From: Microbacterium memoriense
GTDB taxonomy: Bacteria > Actinomycetota > Actinomycetes > Actinomycetales > Microbacteriaceae
DNA: 64,000 nt
Direction of reading: 5' to 3'
NCBI RefSeq assembly: GCF_025398275.1
Contig: NZ_JAODOR010000004.1
Coordinates: forward strand, 1-64,000
Position numbers and translations under genes: made by a program. The notes beneath the pieces are model-generated. The model was not told where the DNA came from. It saw only the letters and a program-made list of their open reading frames with translations, and made no database searches. Below, one piece after another: positions 55,699 to 64,000 of this stretch. The stretch's first letter is position 1. Each line of letters opens with the position of its first letter.

Positions 55699-57246
55699 GT
55701 GAACAGCACCGCCACCCGCACTGTGCCCAAGATCCTCGTCGTCGGAGGCGGTTACGCCGGCTTCTACACGGCGTGGAAGCTCGAGAAGCACCTGCGCAAG
55801 GGCGAGGCCGAGGTCACGATCGTCGACCCGCTTCCCTACATGACCTACCAGCCGTTCCTTCCTGAGGTCGCTGCCGGTGAGATCGAAGCGCGCCACGTCA
55901 TCGTGGGTCTGCGTCGTCACCTGAAGAAGACCAAGGTCATCACGGCGAAGGTCACGGGCATCGACCACGCGACGCGCACCGCAACGATCACGCCCGCCCA
56001 GGGCGAGCCGTGGCAGGAGTCGTACGACCAGATCGTCGTCACGGCGGGCGCCGTCTCGCGCACCTTCCCGATCCCCGGTATCGCCGACAACGCGATCGGT
56101 CTCAAGACGATCGAAGAGGCGGTGGCGATTCGTGACCGCATCCTCACGAACTTCGACCGGGCGGCCAACCTGCCCGCCGGTCCCGAGCGTGATCGCCTGC
56201 TGACCGTCGTCGTCGTCGGCGGTGGCTTTGCGGGCATCGAAGTGTTCGCCGAGACGCGCGCATTCGCTTCGTCGCTGCTGAAGGACTACCCGCAGCTGAC
56301 CTTCGAAGACACTCACTTCCACCTGATTGAGGCGATGGGGCGCATCATGCCCGAGGTGTCGCTGAAGACGAGCGAATGGGTGCTGAAGAGCCTCGCCCAG
56401 CGCGGCGCGAACGTGCACCTTGACACACAGTTGCAGAGCGCGGTCGACGGGAACGTCGAGTTGTCCACCGGTGAGACGATCCCCACGGACCTCATCATCT
56501 GGACCGCCGGTGTCATGGCGAACCCGACCGTCGTCCGTGGCAGCGACCTGCCCGTTGAAGAACGTGGCCGCATCCGCACCCGCGCAGATCTGCGCGTCGG
56601 CAGCGAGGACGAGATCATCGAGGGCGCCTGGGCGGCCGGCGATGTCTCGGCCGTGCCCGACCTCACCGGCAAGGGCGTCGGCGGCTACTGCGTGCCGAAC
56701 GCACAGCACGCCGTGCGCCAGGCGAAGCTGCTCGCGAAGAACCTGGTCGCGGTTCTCCGCGATGAGGTTCCGCGCGAGTACATCCACCACAACCTGGGTG
56801 CCGTTGCCGGTCTCGGTCTCTACAACGGTGTCTTCCAGTCCAACAAGATCGCGCTGAAGGGCTTCGTCGCCTGGGTCGCGCACCGCGGCTACCACGGCCT
56901 GGCGATGCCGTCGTGGGAGCGCAAGTGGCGCGTCATCGGCGACTGGTGGCACAACTTCTGGTTGACGCGCGACAACGTGTCGCTGCAGACCGTGCAGAAC
57001 CCGCGCTACGTCTTCGAGGAGTTCGCCGCACGCCCGCGTCCGGCTGCTCCCGCCGCCGAGCCCGCGGCCCCCGCAATCGACCCGAAGTCGGTCGCTGCGG
57101 AGAAGTCGGGCACGACGCCGTCCACCGAGAAGCCGGCCGAGGCCGCGCCTGTCGCGGAGACGCCCGTCGCGGAGAAGGCTCCGGCGGCCGGCAAGGCTCC
57201 CGCCAAGAAGCCGGCCGCGAAGGCGAAGGCCCCCACCGCCGGCTGA
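55699..57246 (+). CDS. ndh: Type II NADH dehydrogenase
   Basis: 515 aa. Two Rossmann folds: FAD motif ILVVGGGYAGFYTAWKLE at the N-terminus, NADH motif VVVVGGGFAGIEVFAE at ~185, and the quinone-side WAAGDVSAVPDL. C-terminal amphipathic membrane-binding region with W/F residues (GFVAWVAHRGYHGLAM). A low-complexity Ala/Pro/Lys tail of ~60 residues follows (PAAGKAPAKKPAAKAKAP). GTG start with AAGGAG ribosome site. Feeds electrons to menaquinone without proton pumping. Confidence 0.94.
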   Translation: MNSTATRTVPKILVVGGGYAGFYTAWKLEKHLRKGEAEVTIVDPLPYMTYQPFLPEVAAGEIEARHVIVGLRRHLKKTKVITAKVTGIDHATRTATITPAQGEPWQESYDQIVVTAGAVSRTFPIPGIADNAIGLKTIEEAVAIRDRILTNFDRAANLPAGPERDRLLTVVVVGGGFAGIEVFAETRAFASSLLKDYPQLTFEDTHFHLIEAMGRIMPEVSLKTSEWVLKSLAQRGANVHLDTQLQSAVDGNVELSTGETIPTDLIIWTAGVMANPTVVRGSDLPVEERGRIRTRADLRVGSEDEIIEGAWAAGDVSAVPDLTGKGVGGYCVPNAQHAVRQAKLLAKNLVAVLRDEVPREYIHHNLGAVAGLGLYNGVFQSNKIALKGFVAWVAHRGYHGLAMPSWERKWRVIGDWWHNFWLTRDNVSLQTVQNPRYVFEEFAARPRPAAPAAEPAAPAIDPKSVAAEKSGTTPSTEKPAEAAPVAETPVAEKAPAAGKAPAKKPAAKAKAPTAG

Positions 57247-57267
57247 CGCCGCTCAGCTCTGACGCCC

Positions 57268-57302
57268 AACCCTCATCCCCGTATACGCGTGGGGTGAGGG
57301 TT
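57268..57302 (+). terminator. ndh transcription terminator
   Basis: AACCCTCA(T)CCCC pairs with GGGGTGAGGGTT (12 bp, one bulge) around a 10-nt loop; the tail TCGTCTTTG is moderately T-rich. Strongest terminator in the window. Confidence 0.8.
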
Positions 57303-57345
57303 CGTCTTTGGGCCGGCTTCGGCTGCCCGGCTACCCTGAGAGTGG

Positions 57346-57418
57346 GCCCCCGTAGCCCAATGGCAGAGGCAGGCGACTTAAAATCGCTCAAGTGTGGGTT
57401 CGAGTCCCACCGGGGGTA
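57346..57418 (+). tRNA. tRNA with TAA anticodon (Leu), short variable loop
   Basis: 73-nt cloverleaf. Acceptor GCCCCCG / CGGGGGT (first pair G-U), D stem GCC/GGC, anticodon stem GGCGA / TCGCT with loop CTTAAAA (anticodon TAA, 57379-57381), variable loop of only 5 nt (CAAGT), T arm GTGGG-TTCGAGT-CCCAC, discriminator A. TACCCT (57332-57337) is 8 nt before the gene and TTGGGC (57308-57313) 18 bp above that, so it has its own promoter. A 5-nt variable loop is class I, whereas leucine tRNAs are class II. Confidence 0.8.
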
Positions 57419-57437
57419 CTGGTTCCGCGCGCCTGAG

Positions 57438-58274
57438 TCACGCACTCAGCGTGTATCGGCGTTTTCCGCCGGGGCGTGGGGTTTGGGTTCGGTCTATCCA
57501 GGGTGGGGGGATGAACCAGATTTTCGCGTCCAGACCGGTTCCGTCGATGTGGATGTCCCAGCCGTCGTCGTGGATGCGGTGGTGGCAGGCGGTGCAGAGC
57601 AGGATGCCGTTGGAAAGGTCGGTAGGGCCGTTCTTGCTCCACCATTGGATGTGGTGGACTTCGGTCCAGGCGACGGGTGCGCCGCAGCAGGCGCAGCCGC
57701 CGTCGCGGAGGGCGAGGGCGAGCTTCTGTGCGCGGGTGAATCCGCGCTTGTCACGTCCCCAGTCGAGAATCTCACTGTCGCTGCCCATCACCCACGGGAG
57801 GACTTGCAGGTCGCACGCGAGGCGACGGAGGGCGGCGGCGGGGAGGGGCTGGTCGATGCCGTCGATGGTGGCCGCACCGACACCGGTCTGCAACTCGTCG
57901 AGGGTGATCCGGACGATGACGGTCGTCGACGGCCCGGTGGGGAGCTGGTCGCAGCCGATCGCGTGTCGGCAGAGGGTGGCGAGCGCGTCGGCGCGCATCT
58001 GTCGGAGGGTGCGTTGATCTCGCGTGGCGTCGTCGGTGTCGTGATTCGCGCGGAGGGTGGCGGTGACCATCGCGTCGATCACGGTCTTGATCGGCGCGCC
58101 GGTCTCGATGTCGAGTTCACCGGTGATGCGGAACCGCCCATCGTGTTCGCGGATCTCCAGGGACCGTTCCGCGCGAGCCTGCTCGTGTCGGGGTTCAAGC
58201 CCGTCGGGGTCGAGCGTCGCTTCCGCGCGGGCCAGGAGCCGGGCGAGCTCGTCTGCGCGCAACCCCGGCGCCAT
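57438..58274 (-). pseudogene. N-terminally truncated 13E12/DUF222 HNH endonuclease
   Basis: The C-terminal HNH part is intact: CACCGAPVAWTEVHHIQWWSKNGPTDLSNG with Cys pairs and His-His, then CTACHHRIHDDGW. The preceding DUF222 part is present from about LRADELARLLARAEATLDPDGLEPRHEQ, but the first ~150-200 residues normally found in this family are not seen; the in-frame sequence above 58274 does not look like DUF222 and soon runs antisense to the next gene. First ATG in frame is at 58274. 13E12 proteins are multicopy actinobacterial elements. Confidence 0.7.
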
Positions 58275-58556
58275 CCCTACGCGGGCGACCCCGAGCACAA
58301 GAAACAGCTCACCCGTGAGTGCTTCCAGTATGGCGATGCTCTGGACCGCAGCGGCGACCGGCCCGACGTTGCCGTGTCCGGTGGTGGTGCGTGAACGAGA
58401 AGAGAAGCTGGCCCGACAGCGAGTCGACGGCCTCCGCCCCGATCGATGACCCGACGGGTCATCTGCTGGCGGAGGGGGAAAACCAGTCCGAGTCTCATCG
58501 CGAGCGAGACCGCGTGTCGCTCTAGGCTGGTGCCACCCGCCCGAAGGAGCCCACCC

Positions 58557-59792
58557 ATGAGCCTTGATCTTCTCGCCGCGGCTGCCGTCAGCCCGGCGGA
58601 ACCGTGGGCCCGTCCGTCCGACTACTGGCACGCGCGCACCGAGGCGATCGCCGGGCTGTCCGGGCCGATCGCCACGATCGACATCGACGCCCTGCGCTTC
58701 AACGCGCTCGATCTGGTCGTCCGCTCCTCCGGCGTGCCGATTCGGGTGGCGAGCAAGTCGATCCGGGTGCCCGACGTGCTCGATGCCACGCTCGCCCTCG
58801 CCGGGTACCAGGGGATCCTCGCGTTCACCCTGCCCGAAGCGCTGTGGCTCGCCGAGACCCACGACGACGTCGTCCTCGGCTACCCGAGCGTCGACCGGGC
58901 GGCGATCGCGGCGCTCGCCGCCAATGAGGACGCGGCTGCACGCATCACACTCATGGTCGACGACATCGCCCAGCTCGATGTGGTGGATGCCGTCATCCCG
59001 CCGGCCGGCCGCCCCGTGATCCGGCTCGCAATCGACGCCGATGCCTCCTGGCGCGCACCGGTCCTCGGACACATCGGCGTGCGACGTTCACCCGTGCACG
59101 ATGCCACCGAGGTTGCTCGACTCGCGCGAGCCATCACTGCGCGCGCGGGATTCCGCCTCGTCGGACTCATGATGTACGAGGCACAGGTCGCCGGCCAGCC
59201 CGACGACACGGGCGCGGGCGACACCGTGATCCGCTGGATGCAGCGGCACTCGGTGCACGAACTCAGCGAGCGCCGTGGGGCGATCGTCGCGGCGCTCCGC
59301 GAGATCGCCCCCCTCGAGTTCGTCAACGGCGGCGGAACCGGGTCGCTCGAGACCACGGCATCCGACCTCGCCGTCACCGAGACGACGGCCGGTTCGGGGC
59401 TGCTGGCCGGACATCTCTTCGACGGCTACCGCGCGTTCTCGCCGGCACCCGCGGCAGCCTTCGCTCTCGAGGTCGTCCGCAAACCCACGCCCGACATCGT
59501 CACGGTCCTCGGCGGTGGATGGATCGCCTCCGGTCCGCCGGTCGCTTCGCGCCAGCCGCTGCCGGTGTGGCCCCCGGGCCTGAAAACGCTCGGTCGAGAG
59601 GGCGCCGGCGAAGTCCAGACCCCGCTGCACGGCGACGCCGCGCGACGGCTGAAGGTGGGTGATCGCGTGTGGTTCCGCCACGCCAAGAGCGGGGAACTGG
59701 CCGAACGCGTCGATCGATACCACGTGACGTCCGGCGCGAGCCTCGTGGGCGACGCGGTGACCTACCGTGGCGAAGGGAAGAGCTTCCTGTGA
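58557..59792 (+). CDS. D-threonine/D-serine aldolase-like PLP enzyme
   Basis: 411 aa, fold-type III (alanine-racemase fold) PLP enzyme. The N-terminal barrel has ATIDIDALRFNALDLV and PLP Lys in IRVASKSIRVPDV; the C-terminal beta domain ends with metal-site-like WFRHAKSGELAER. Related proteins are annotated amino acid deaminase/aldolase or D-threonine aldolase; exact reaction unknown. GAAGGAG ribosome site 7 nt before the ATG; TAGGCT at 58523-58528 may be the -10. GTGA overlap with the next gene, a sugar-lactone oxidase. Confidence 0.85.
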   Translation: MSLDLLAAAAVSPAEPWARPSDYWHARTEAIAGLSGPIATIDIDALRFNALDLVVRSSGVPIRVASKSIRVPDVLDATLALAGYQGILAFTLPEALWLAETHDDVVLGYPSVDRAAIAALAANEDAAARITLMVDDIAQLDVVDAVIPPAGRPVIRLAIDADASWRAPVLGHIGVRRSPVHDATEVARLARAITARAGFRLVGLMMYEAQVAGQPDDTGAGDTVIRWMQRHSVHELSERRGAIVAALREIAPLEFVNGGGTGSLETTASDLAVTETTAGSGLLAGHLFDGYRAFSPAPAAAFALEVVRKPTPDIVTVLGGGWIASGPPVASRQPLPVWPPGLKTLGREGAGEVQTPLHGDAARRLKVGDRVWFRHAKSGELAERVDRYHVTSGASLVGDAVTYRGEGKSFL

Positions 59793-61102
59793 CCCGGCCC
59801 GGTGGCACGTGGCAGAACTGGGGGCGCACGGAGAAGATCCGGCCCCAGACGGTCGAATACCCTTCCACGGTCGAAGCCGTTCGCCGATCGGTGCGCTCAG
59901 CGGCCGCACGCGGCCGCCAGATCAAGGCGGTCGGGGCGGGCCACAGCTTCACCGGAATCGCGGTCGCGCCCGGCACCCTGCTCGAGCTCACCGAACTGCA
60001 GGGCATCATCACGGTCGATCGCGAACGCTCGCGCGTGCGGATGCTGGCGGGCACGCGGCTGCATCGCCTCCCGGCGTTGCTGGCGCCGTACGGCCTGGCG
60101 ATGGCGAACCTCGGCGACATCGACCGTCAATCGATCTCCGGGGCGATCTCCACCGGCACCCACGGCACCGGAACGCAGTACGGAGGCATCGCCACACAGG
60201 TCGTGGGCGCCACCCTCGTCACCGCCGACGGTGAGCTGCTGACGGTCGACGGGGAGCACTCACCGGAACTGCTGCCGGCCGTCGCGCTCGGCCTCGGGGC
60301 GCTCGGCATCCTCGTGGACGTCACCCTGCAGTGCGTGCCGGCGTTCACGCTGCACGCCGTCGAACGGCCCGAGCCGCTCGACGCGGTCGTCGACCATCTG
60401 CACGGGCGCGCCGAGGCCGAGGACCATTTCGAGTTCTATTGGTTTCCGCACACCGACGTCGCCCTCACCAAGACCAACACCCGCGGAGCCGCCGACGCCC
60501 CGGTGGCGCCGCTGCCGACGCTCGGCAAATGGATCGATGACATCCTCGTCGGCAACGGGGTGCATCAGGCGGCGTGCTCGACGGGCCGTGCTGCTCCCGC
60601 GCTCGTCCCGGCGATCAACCGGCTTTCGGCGAAAGTGTGGGGTGACCGGACGTTCTCCGACGCGTCGCACCGCGTGTTCGCGACGGCGCGTGGCGTCCGT
60701 TTCCGCGAGATGGAGTACGCCGTTCCCCTGGAACGGTTGCCGGATGCCTTCCGCGCCCTGCAGCGGGTGATCGCCGAACGGGGCTGGCGGATCGAGTTCC
60801 CGATCGAGGTGCGGGTCGCTGCGGCCGATGATCTCTGGATGTCGACGGCGCACGGCCGTGCGAGTGGGTATATCGCCGCTCATCGCTACTGGCGGGTCGA
60901 CCCGACGGAGTACTTCACCGCGATCGAAGAGATCATGCTGGCCCATGACGGCAGGCCGCACTGGGGCAAGATGCACACGCTCGATGCCGCGACCCTGCGG
61001 CCGCGCTATCCCCGGTTCGATGACTTCGTCGCGCTCCGCGATCGGCTGGATCCGAACCGGGTCTTCCGCAACCCGTACCTGGACCGCGTCCTGGGTGAGT
61101 AA
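59789..61102 (+). CDS. FAD-linked D-arabinono-1,4-lactone oxidase-type oxidoreductase
   Basis: 437 aa VAO-family flavoenzyme. PCMH-type FAD domain with VGAGHSFTGIAVAPG and SGAISTGTHGTG, then the ALO C-terminal domain with HWGKMHTL and FRNPYLDRVLG. The family includes L-gulono-1,4-lactone and D-arabinono-lactone oxidases and actinobacterial alditol oxidases. It is coupled to the preceding aldolase-like gene by a GTGA overlap, as in several Microbacterium-like genomes I recall; shared pathway unknown. Confidence 0.9.
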   Translation: MTRPGGTWQNWGRTEKIRPQTVEYPSTVEAVRRSVRSAAARGRQIKAVGAGHSFTGIAVAPGTLLELTELQGIITVDRERSRVRMLAGTRLHRLPALLAPYGLAMANLGDIDRQSISGAISTGTHGTGTQYGGIATQVVGATLVTADGELLTVDGEHSPELLPAVALGLGALGILVDVTLQCVPAFTLHAVERPEPLDAVVDHLHGRAEAEDHFEFYWFPHTDVALTKTNTRGAADAPVAPLPTLGKWIDDILVGNGVHQAACSTGRAAPALVPAINRLSAKVWGDRTFSDASHRVFATARGVRFREMEYAVPLERLPDAFRALQRVIAERGWRIEFPIEVRVAAADDLWMSTAHGRASGYIAAHRYWRVDPTEYFTAIEEIMLAHDGRPHWGKMHTLDAATLRPRYPRFDDFVALRDRLDPNRVFRNPYLDRVLGE

Positions 61103-61179
61103 GGCCTGGGAGTGCTCCCACGGGCACGCGGGGCGCGGGATCGCGCGGATAGGATGAGCACACAATCGATGGGAGCGCT

Positions 61180-61746
61180 ATGGAATGGCTGATTCCGGTC
61201 CTGATCGTCGTCGGACTGATCGTCCTCGTCGGCATCTACCTCTGGGCCACCTACAACTCGCTCGTCGGGTTGAATGTGCGCGTCGACGAGGCGTGGAGTG
61301 ACATCACCGTCCAGCTCAAGCGTCGAGCCGATCTCTTGCCGAACCTCATCGAGGCGGTCAAGGGCTACGCCGCGCACGAGAAAGCCGTGTTCGAGAACGT
61401 CACCCGGGCACGCGCCGAGACGCTGTCGGTGTCCTCACCGGCCGATGCCGGTGTCGCCGAAGGTCACATGCAGCACGCGCTGAAATCGCTCTTCGCGGTC
61501 GCCGAGGCGTATCCGCAGCTGCAGGCGAGCCAGAACTTCCTGCAACTCCAGCAGTCGGTCGTCGACACCGAAGACAAGATCCAGGCATCCCGCCGGTTCT
61601 ACAACGGGGGAGTGCGGGAGCTGAACACCAAGGTCAAGGTGTTCCCGAACAACCTCTTCGCCCGCAACCTCGGTTTCGCCGAGCGGGAGTTCTTCGAGGT
61701 CACGGACGGCGCCGCGATCGCCGAACCGCCCCGCATCCAGTTCTGA
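61180..61746 (+). CDS. LemA family membrane protein
   Basis: 188 aa. N-terminal TM helix (~residues 4-24) then an all-helical cytosolic/extracytosolic domain with the LemA motif KRRADLLPNLIEAVKGYAAHEKAVFENVTRAR and YPQLQASQNFLQLQ. Function undefined. TAGGAT (61150-61155) gives a ~18-nt leader with GGGAG ribosome site. A 14-bp palindrome TGGGAGTGCTCCCA lies at 61106-61119. Confidence 0.93.
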   Translation: MEWLIPVLIVVGLIVLVGIYLWATYNSLVGLNVRVDEAWSDITVQLKRRADLLPNLIEAVKGYAAHEKAVFENVTRARAETLSVSSPADAGVAEGHMQHALKSLFAVAEAYPQLQASQNFLQLQQSVVDTEDKIQASRRFYNGGVRELNTKVKVFPNNLFARNLGFAEREFFEVTDGAAIAEPPRIQF

Positions 61747-61786
61747 CCGGCGCTTGTCGACCGCGCACCGCGCCTAGACTCGGGGG

Positions 61787-62974
61787 ATGAGCGGCTCCGA
61801 CGACAAACCCCGCGGCTCCCTGCTCGACGCGATCCGCAACAAGTCGGTCTCCACCGAGATCGGGTCCGCCTTACCGCGCGGTTTGCGAGTGACCACCGCG
61901 TACGCATGGCGGTTCGTCGTCATCGCGGTGGCCATCGGGATCATGGTCTGGCTGGTCATCCAGCTCAAGCTCCTGGTGATCCCACTCCTGATCGCGATCC
62001 TCGTCACGGCGCTCCTCTGGCCGGCCTTCACGTGGATGCTGGCGCACCGCGTGCCGAAGTGGTTGGCGATCGTGATCGCCGTCCTCGGTGCCGTCGGCGT
62101 CATCGGGGGCCTCCTGTGGCTGGTGATATGGCAGATCACGCGACAGTGGGCCAGCGTCCAAGCACGCACAGGCGAAGCGATCGAACAGTTCCGCCAATAC
62201 CTGATCGACGGACCGCTCCACCTCACCGCGACGCAGATCGACGACCTCCTCACGCAGATCTGGGACTTCGCGCAGCAGCAGGCCAGCCTGCTCTGGTCGG
62301 GCGCCCTGGTGGTCGGATCCACGGTCGGCCACGTGCTGACCGGCCTCCTCCTGACGGTCTTCATCCTGTTGTGCATCCTCGCTGACGGCGCCGGCATTTG
62401 GCGGTGGGTCGTGCGCCTCTTCCCTCGGGCCGCTCGCGATGACGTCGACGGTGCGGGAAATGCCGGGTGGAAGACCGTCGTCACCTACGCGCGGACCCAG
62501 CTTCTCGTCGCCACGATCGATGCGACCGGCATCGCGCTCGGCGCTTTCCTTCTGGGAGTGCCACTGGCCATTCCGATCGGCGTGCTGGTGTTCCTCGGCG
62601 CGTTCGTGCCATTCGTGGGCGCCGTCGTGACGGGCGCTCTGGCGGTCTTCCTCGCCCTCGTCTACAACGGACCGTGGATCGCCCTGTGGATGCTGGTCGT
62701 CGTCCTCGCGGTACAGCAGATCGAAGGCCACATCCTGCAGCCGCTCCTCATGGGGTCGGCCGTGAAAGTTCACCCCCTCGCCGTCGTTCTGGTGGTCGCG
62801 GGAGGCGCGATGATCGCCGGGATCCCCGGCGCGCTCTTCGCTGTCCCACTCGCCGCTTTCGTCAACGTCGTCGCCGTCTACCTGTCCGGTCGCCACGGCG
62901 GCGGTGAGGGCAGATTCGATCCCGACAATCTCATCTGGAGCACCGTTCCGCGCTCGAGGAGGAACCCCGCGTGA
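61787..62974 (+). CDS. AI-2E family transporter (TqsA/PerM type)
   Basis: 395 aa, about eight TM helices with the family motifs LLVIPLLIAILVTALLWPAF near the start, then GVPLAIPIGVLVFLGAFVPFVGAVVTG and QQIEGHILQPLLMGSAVKVHPLAVVLVV. Substrate not predictable (AI-2, Na+/Li+-H+ or other). TAGACT (61775-61780) is 6 nt before the ATG, so leaderless. The stop overlaps the next start (GTGA). Confidence 0.92.
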   Translation: MSGSDDKPRGSLLDAIRNKSVSTEIGSALPRGLRVTTAYAWRFVVIAVAIGIMVWLVIQLKLLVIPLLIAILVTALLWPAFTWMLAHRVPKWLAIVIAVLGAVGVIGGLLWLVIWQITRQWASVQARTGEAIEQFRQYLIDGPLHLTATQIDDLLTQIWDFAQQQASLLWSGALVVGSTVGHVLTGLLLTVFILLCILADGAGIWRWVVRLFPRAARDDVDGAGNAGWKTVVTYARTQLLVATIDATGIALGAFLLGVPLAIPIGVLVFLGAFVPFVGAVVTGALAVFLALVYNGPWIALWMLVVVLAVQQIEGHILQPLLMGSAVKVHPLAVVLVVAGGAMIAGIPGALFAVPLAAFVNVVAVYLSGRHGGGEGRFDPDNLIWSTVPRSRRNPA

Positions 62975-64000
62975 CCATCCCCACTTTGGCGGAGTTCGAA
63001 GACGCCGCCGCGGTACTTGACGGCGTCATCGTCCGCACGCCCTTCGATGTCTCCGAGCATCTCTCGGACCTCCTCGGGCAGCCGGTGTACCTCAAGCTCG
63101 AGAACCTGCAGCGCACCGGGTCGTTCAAGATCCGTGGGGCGACGTATCGCCTCTCGCGCCTGACAGCGGAAGAACGCGCCCGCGGCGTGGTCGCGGCATC
63201 CGCCGGCAACCATGCGCAGGGCGTGGCACTCGCGGCGCAGAAGCTCGGTATCGCCGCGACGATCTTCATGCCACTCGGCGTACCTGTCCCCAAGCTCCTC
63301 GCGACACGGGGGTACGGCGCCGAGGTCGTCCTCGAGGGTGCGACGGTCGAAACACCCCTCCGTCTGGCCGCCGAGTTCGCCGAGCGCACCGGTGCCGTCC
63401 TCATCCACCCGTTCGATCACCGTGACGTGATCGTCGGGCAGGGCACGCTCGGCCTCGAGGTCTACGACGGTCTCCCCGAGGTCGACACCGTCATCGTCGG
63501 GATCGGCGGGGGCGGACTCATCGCCGGCGTCGCGGCAGCCGTGCGTGCGCGAGCCGCGCTCGACGGCCGCACCGTGCGGATCATCGGGGTGCAGGCGGAG
63601 AACTCCGCCGCCTACCCGTCCTCACTCGCCGCCGGTGAGCCACTCGAAATCGCGACGACACCGACGATCGCCGATGGGATCGCCGTGGCACGCCCCGGCG
63701 ACATCCCGTTCGCCGTCATCCGGGAACTCGTCGATGAGGTCGTCACCGTCAGCGACGATGACATCGCCCGAGCTCTCCTCGTACTTCTCGAGCGCGCCAA
63801 ACAGGTCGTCGAACCGGCCGGTGCCGTCGGCGTGGCGGCGATCCTGGCCGGCAAGGTGACGGCTACGGGACCGACGGCCGTGATCCTCTCCGGTGGCAAC
63901 ATCGATCCACTTCTGCTGCAGCGCGTCGTCTCGCACGGACTCGCGGCATCCGGTCGCTACATGACGCTGCAGATCCCGTTGCCTGACCGGCCCGGCCAGC
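62971..64000 (+). CDS. ilvA: Threonine ammonia-lyase (dehydratase), 3' end cut by window
   Basis: 343 aa visible of a protein expected to be ~400-420 aa. GTG start with GAGGAGGA ribosome site, overlapping the AI-2E stop by 4 bp. PLP Lys in RTGSFKIRGATYR, AASAGNHAQGVALAAQ, the glycine loop GIGGGGLIAGVA, and SGGNIDPLLLQRVV. The sequence stops in RYMTLQIPLPDRPGQ, which is the start of an ACT domain, so this is the catabolic/ACT-regulated form rather than the two-domain biosynthetic one. Converts L-Thr to 2-oxobutyrate. Confidence 0.92.
   Translation, partial: MTIPTLAEFEDAAAVLDGVIVRTPFDVSEHLSDLLGQPVYLKLENLQRTGSFKIRGATYRLSRLTAEERARGVVAASAGNHAQGVALAAQKLGIAATIFMPLGVPVPKLLATRGYGAEVVLEGATVETPLRLAAEFAERTGAVLIHPFDHRDVIVGQGTLGLEVYDGLPEVDTVIVGIGGGGLIAGVAAAVRARAALDGRTVRIIGVQAENSAAYPSSLAAGEPLEIATTPTIADGIAVARPGDIPFAVIRELVDEVVTVSDDDIARALLVLLERAKQVVEPAGAVGVAAILAGKVTATGPTAVILSGGNIDPLLLQRVVSHGLAASGRYMTLQIPLPDRPGQ

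Overview
The window is a chromosomal segment of a very high-GC actinobacterium. Leaderless-looking promoters, the many GGATGCC/GGATGCG motifs and the protein types point to Microbacteriaceae, most likely Microbacterium or a close relative. This is inferred from sequence style, because no 16S rRNA gene is present. The backbone is the classical actinobacterial housekeeping order rsmA - ispE - ABC-F - glmU - prs - rplY - pth - mfd - mazG - eno - ftsB-like - DUF501. Accessory or niche genes are inserted between its blocks. There is no prophage, transposase, integrase, CRISPR array or rRNA operon.

Layout. 1-4448 (minus): a three-gene operon (family-2 glycosyltransferase, HlyD-like membrane protein, GH81 beta-1,3-glucanase) that looks like a curdlan-type beta-1,3-glucan synthesis and secretion set. 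4596-13423: rsmA, a metallophosphoesterase, a Stealth sugar-phosphate transferase, an aldo/keto reductase, ispE, an Eis-type acetyltransferase and an ABC-F ATPase. 13453-15676: a persulfide/sulfide-response operon (CoA-disulfide reductase-rhodanese, a 53-aa Cys-rich protein, a CstR-like repressor) behind a perfect 18-bp palindromic operator inside the promoter spacer. 15692-21581: a MarR regulator, tRNA-Gln abutting glmU, prs and a P-type ATPase. 21702-24609: an FMN-binding lipoprotein, ApbE flavin transferase and an RnfD-like/FNR fusion, which together look like a flavin-based trans-membrane electron conduit. 24624-25918: a DUF559 (AbiEi/Vsr-like) gene flanked by three short palindromic repeats. 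25936-30554: a two-component system next to a MacB-type ABC exporter. 30588-35935: corA, 6-phosphogluconate dehydrogenase, gluconokinase, rplY and pth. 36004-43130: mfd, an amino-acid antiporter, glutamate dehydrogenase and a gamma-carbonic-anhydrase-like protein. 43174-49292: PEP carboxylase divergent from nhaA, then mazG and hisS. 49294-51880: a small regulated membrane-protein/HTH pair, a GntR/DUF1648 pair and a decayed O-methyltransferase. 51979-57246: eno, ftsB-like, DUF501, a subtilisin-like protease and type II NADH dehydrogenase. 57346-64000: a short tRNA with a UAA anticodon, a truncated 13E12/HNH gene, a D-amino-acid aldolase-like enzyme, a sugar-lactone oxidase, LemA, an AI-2E exporter and the start of threonine dehydratase (cut by the window end).

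Two themes cut across the window. First, a TANNNT -10 element sits 6-7 nt before the start codon of at least a dozen genes, so many mRNAs should be leaderless. Second, short palindromic elements of four distinct kinds lie in intergenic DNA, and in one case inside a coding sequence (mazG). All assignments come from reading the sequence and recalled family motifs; no database search was run.
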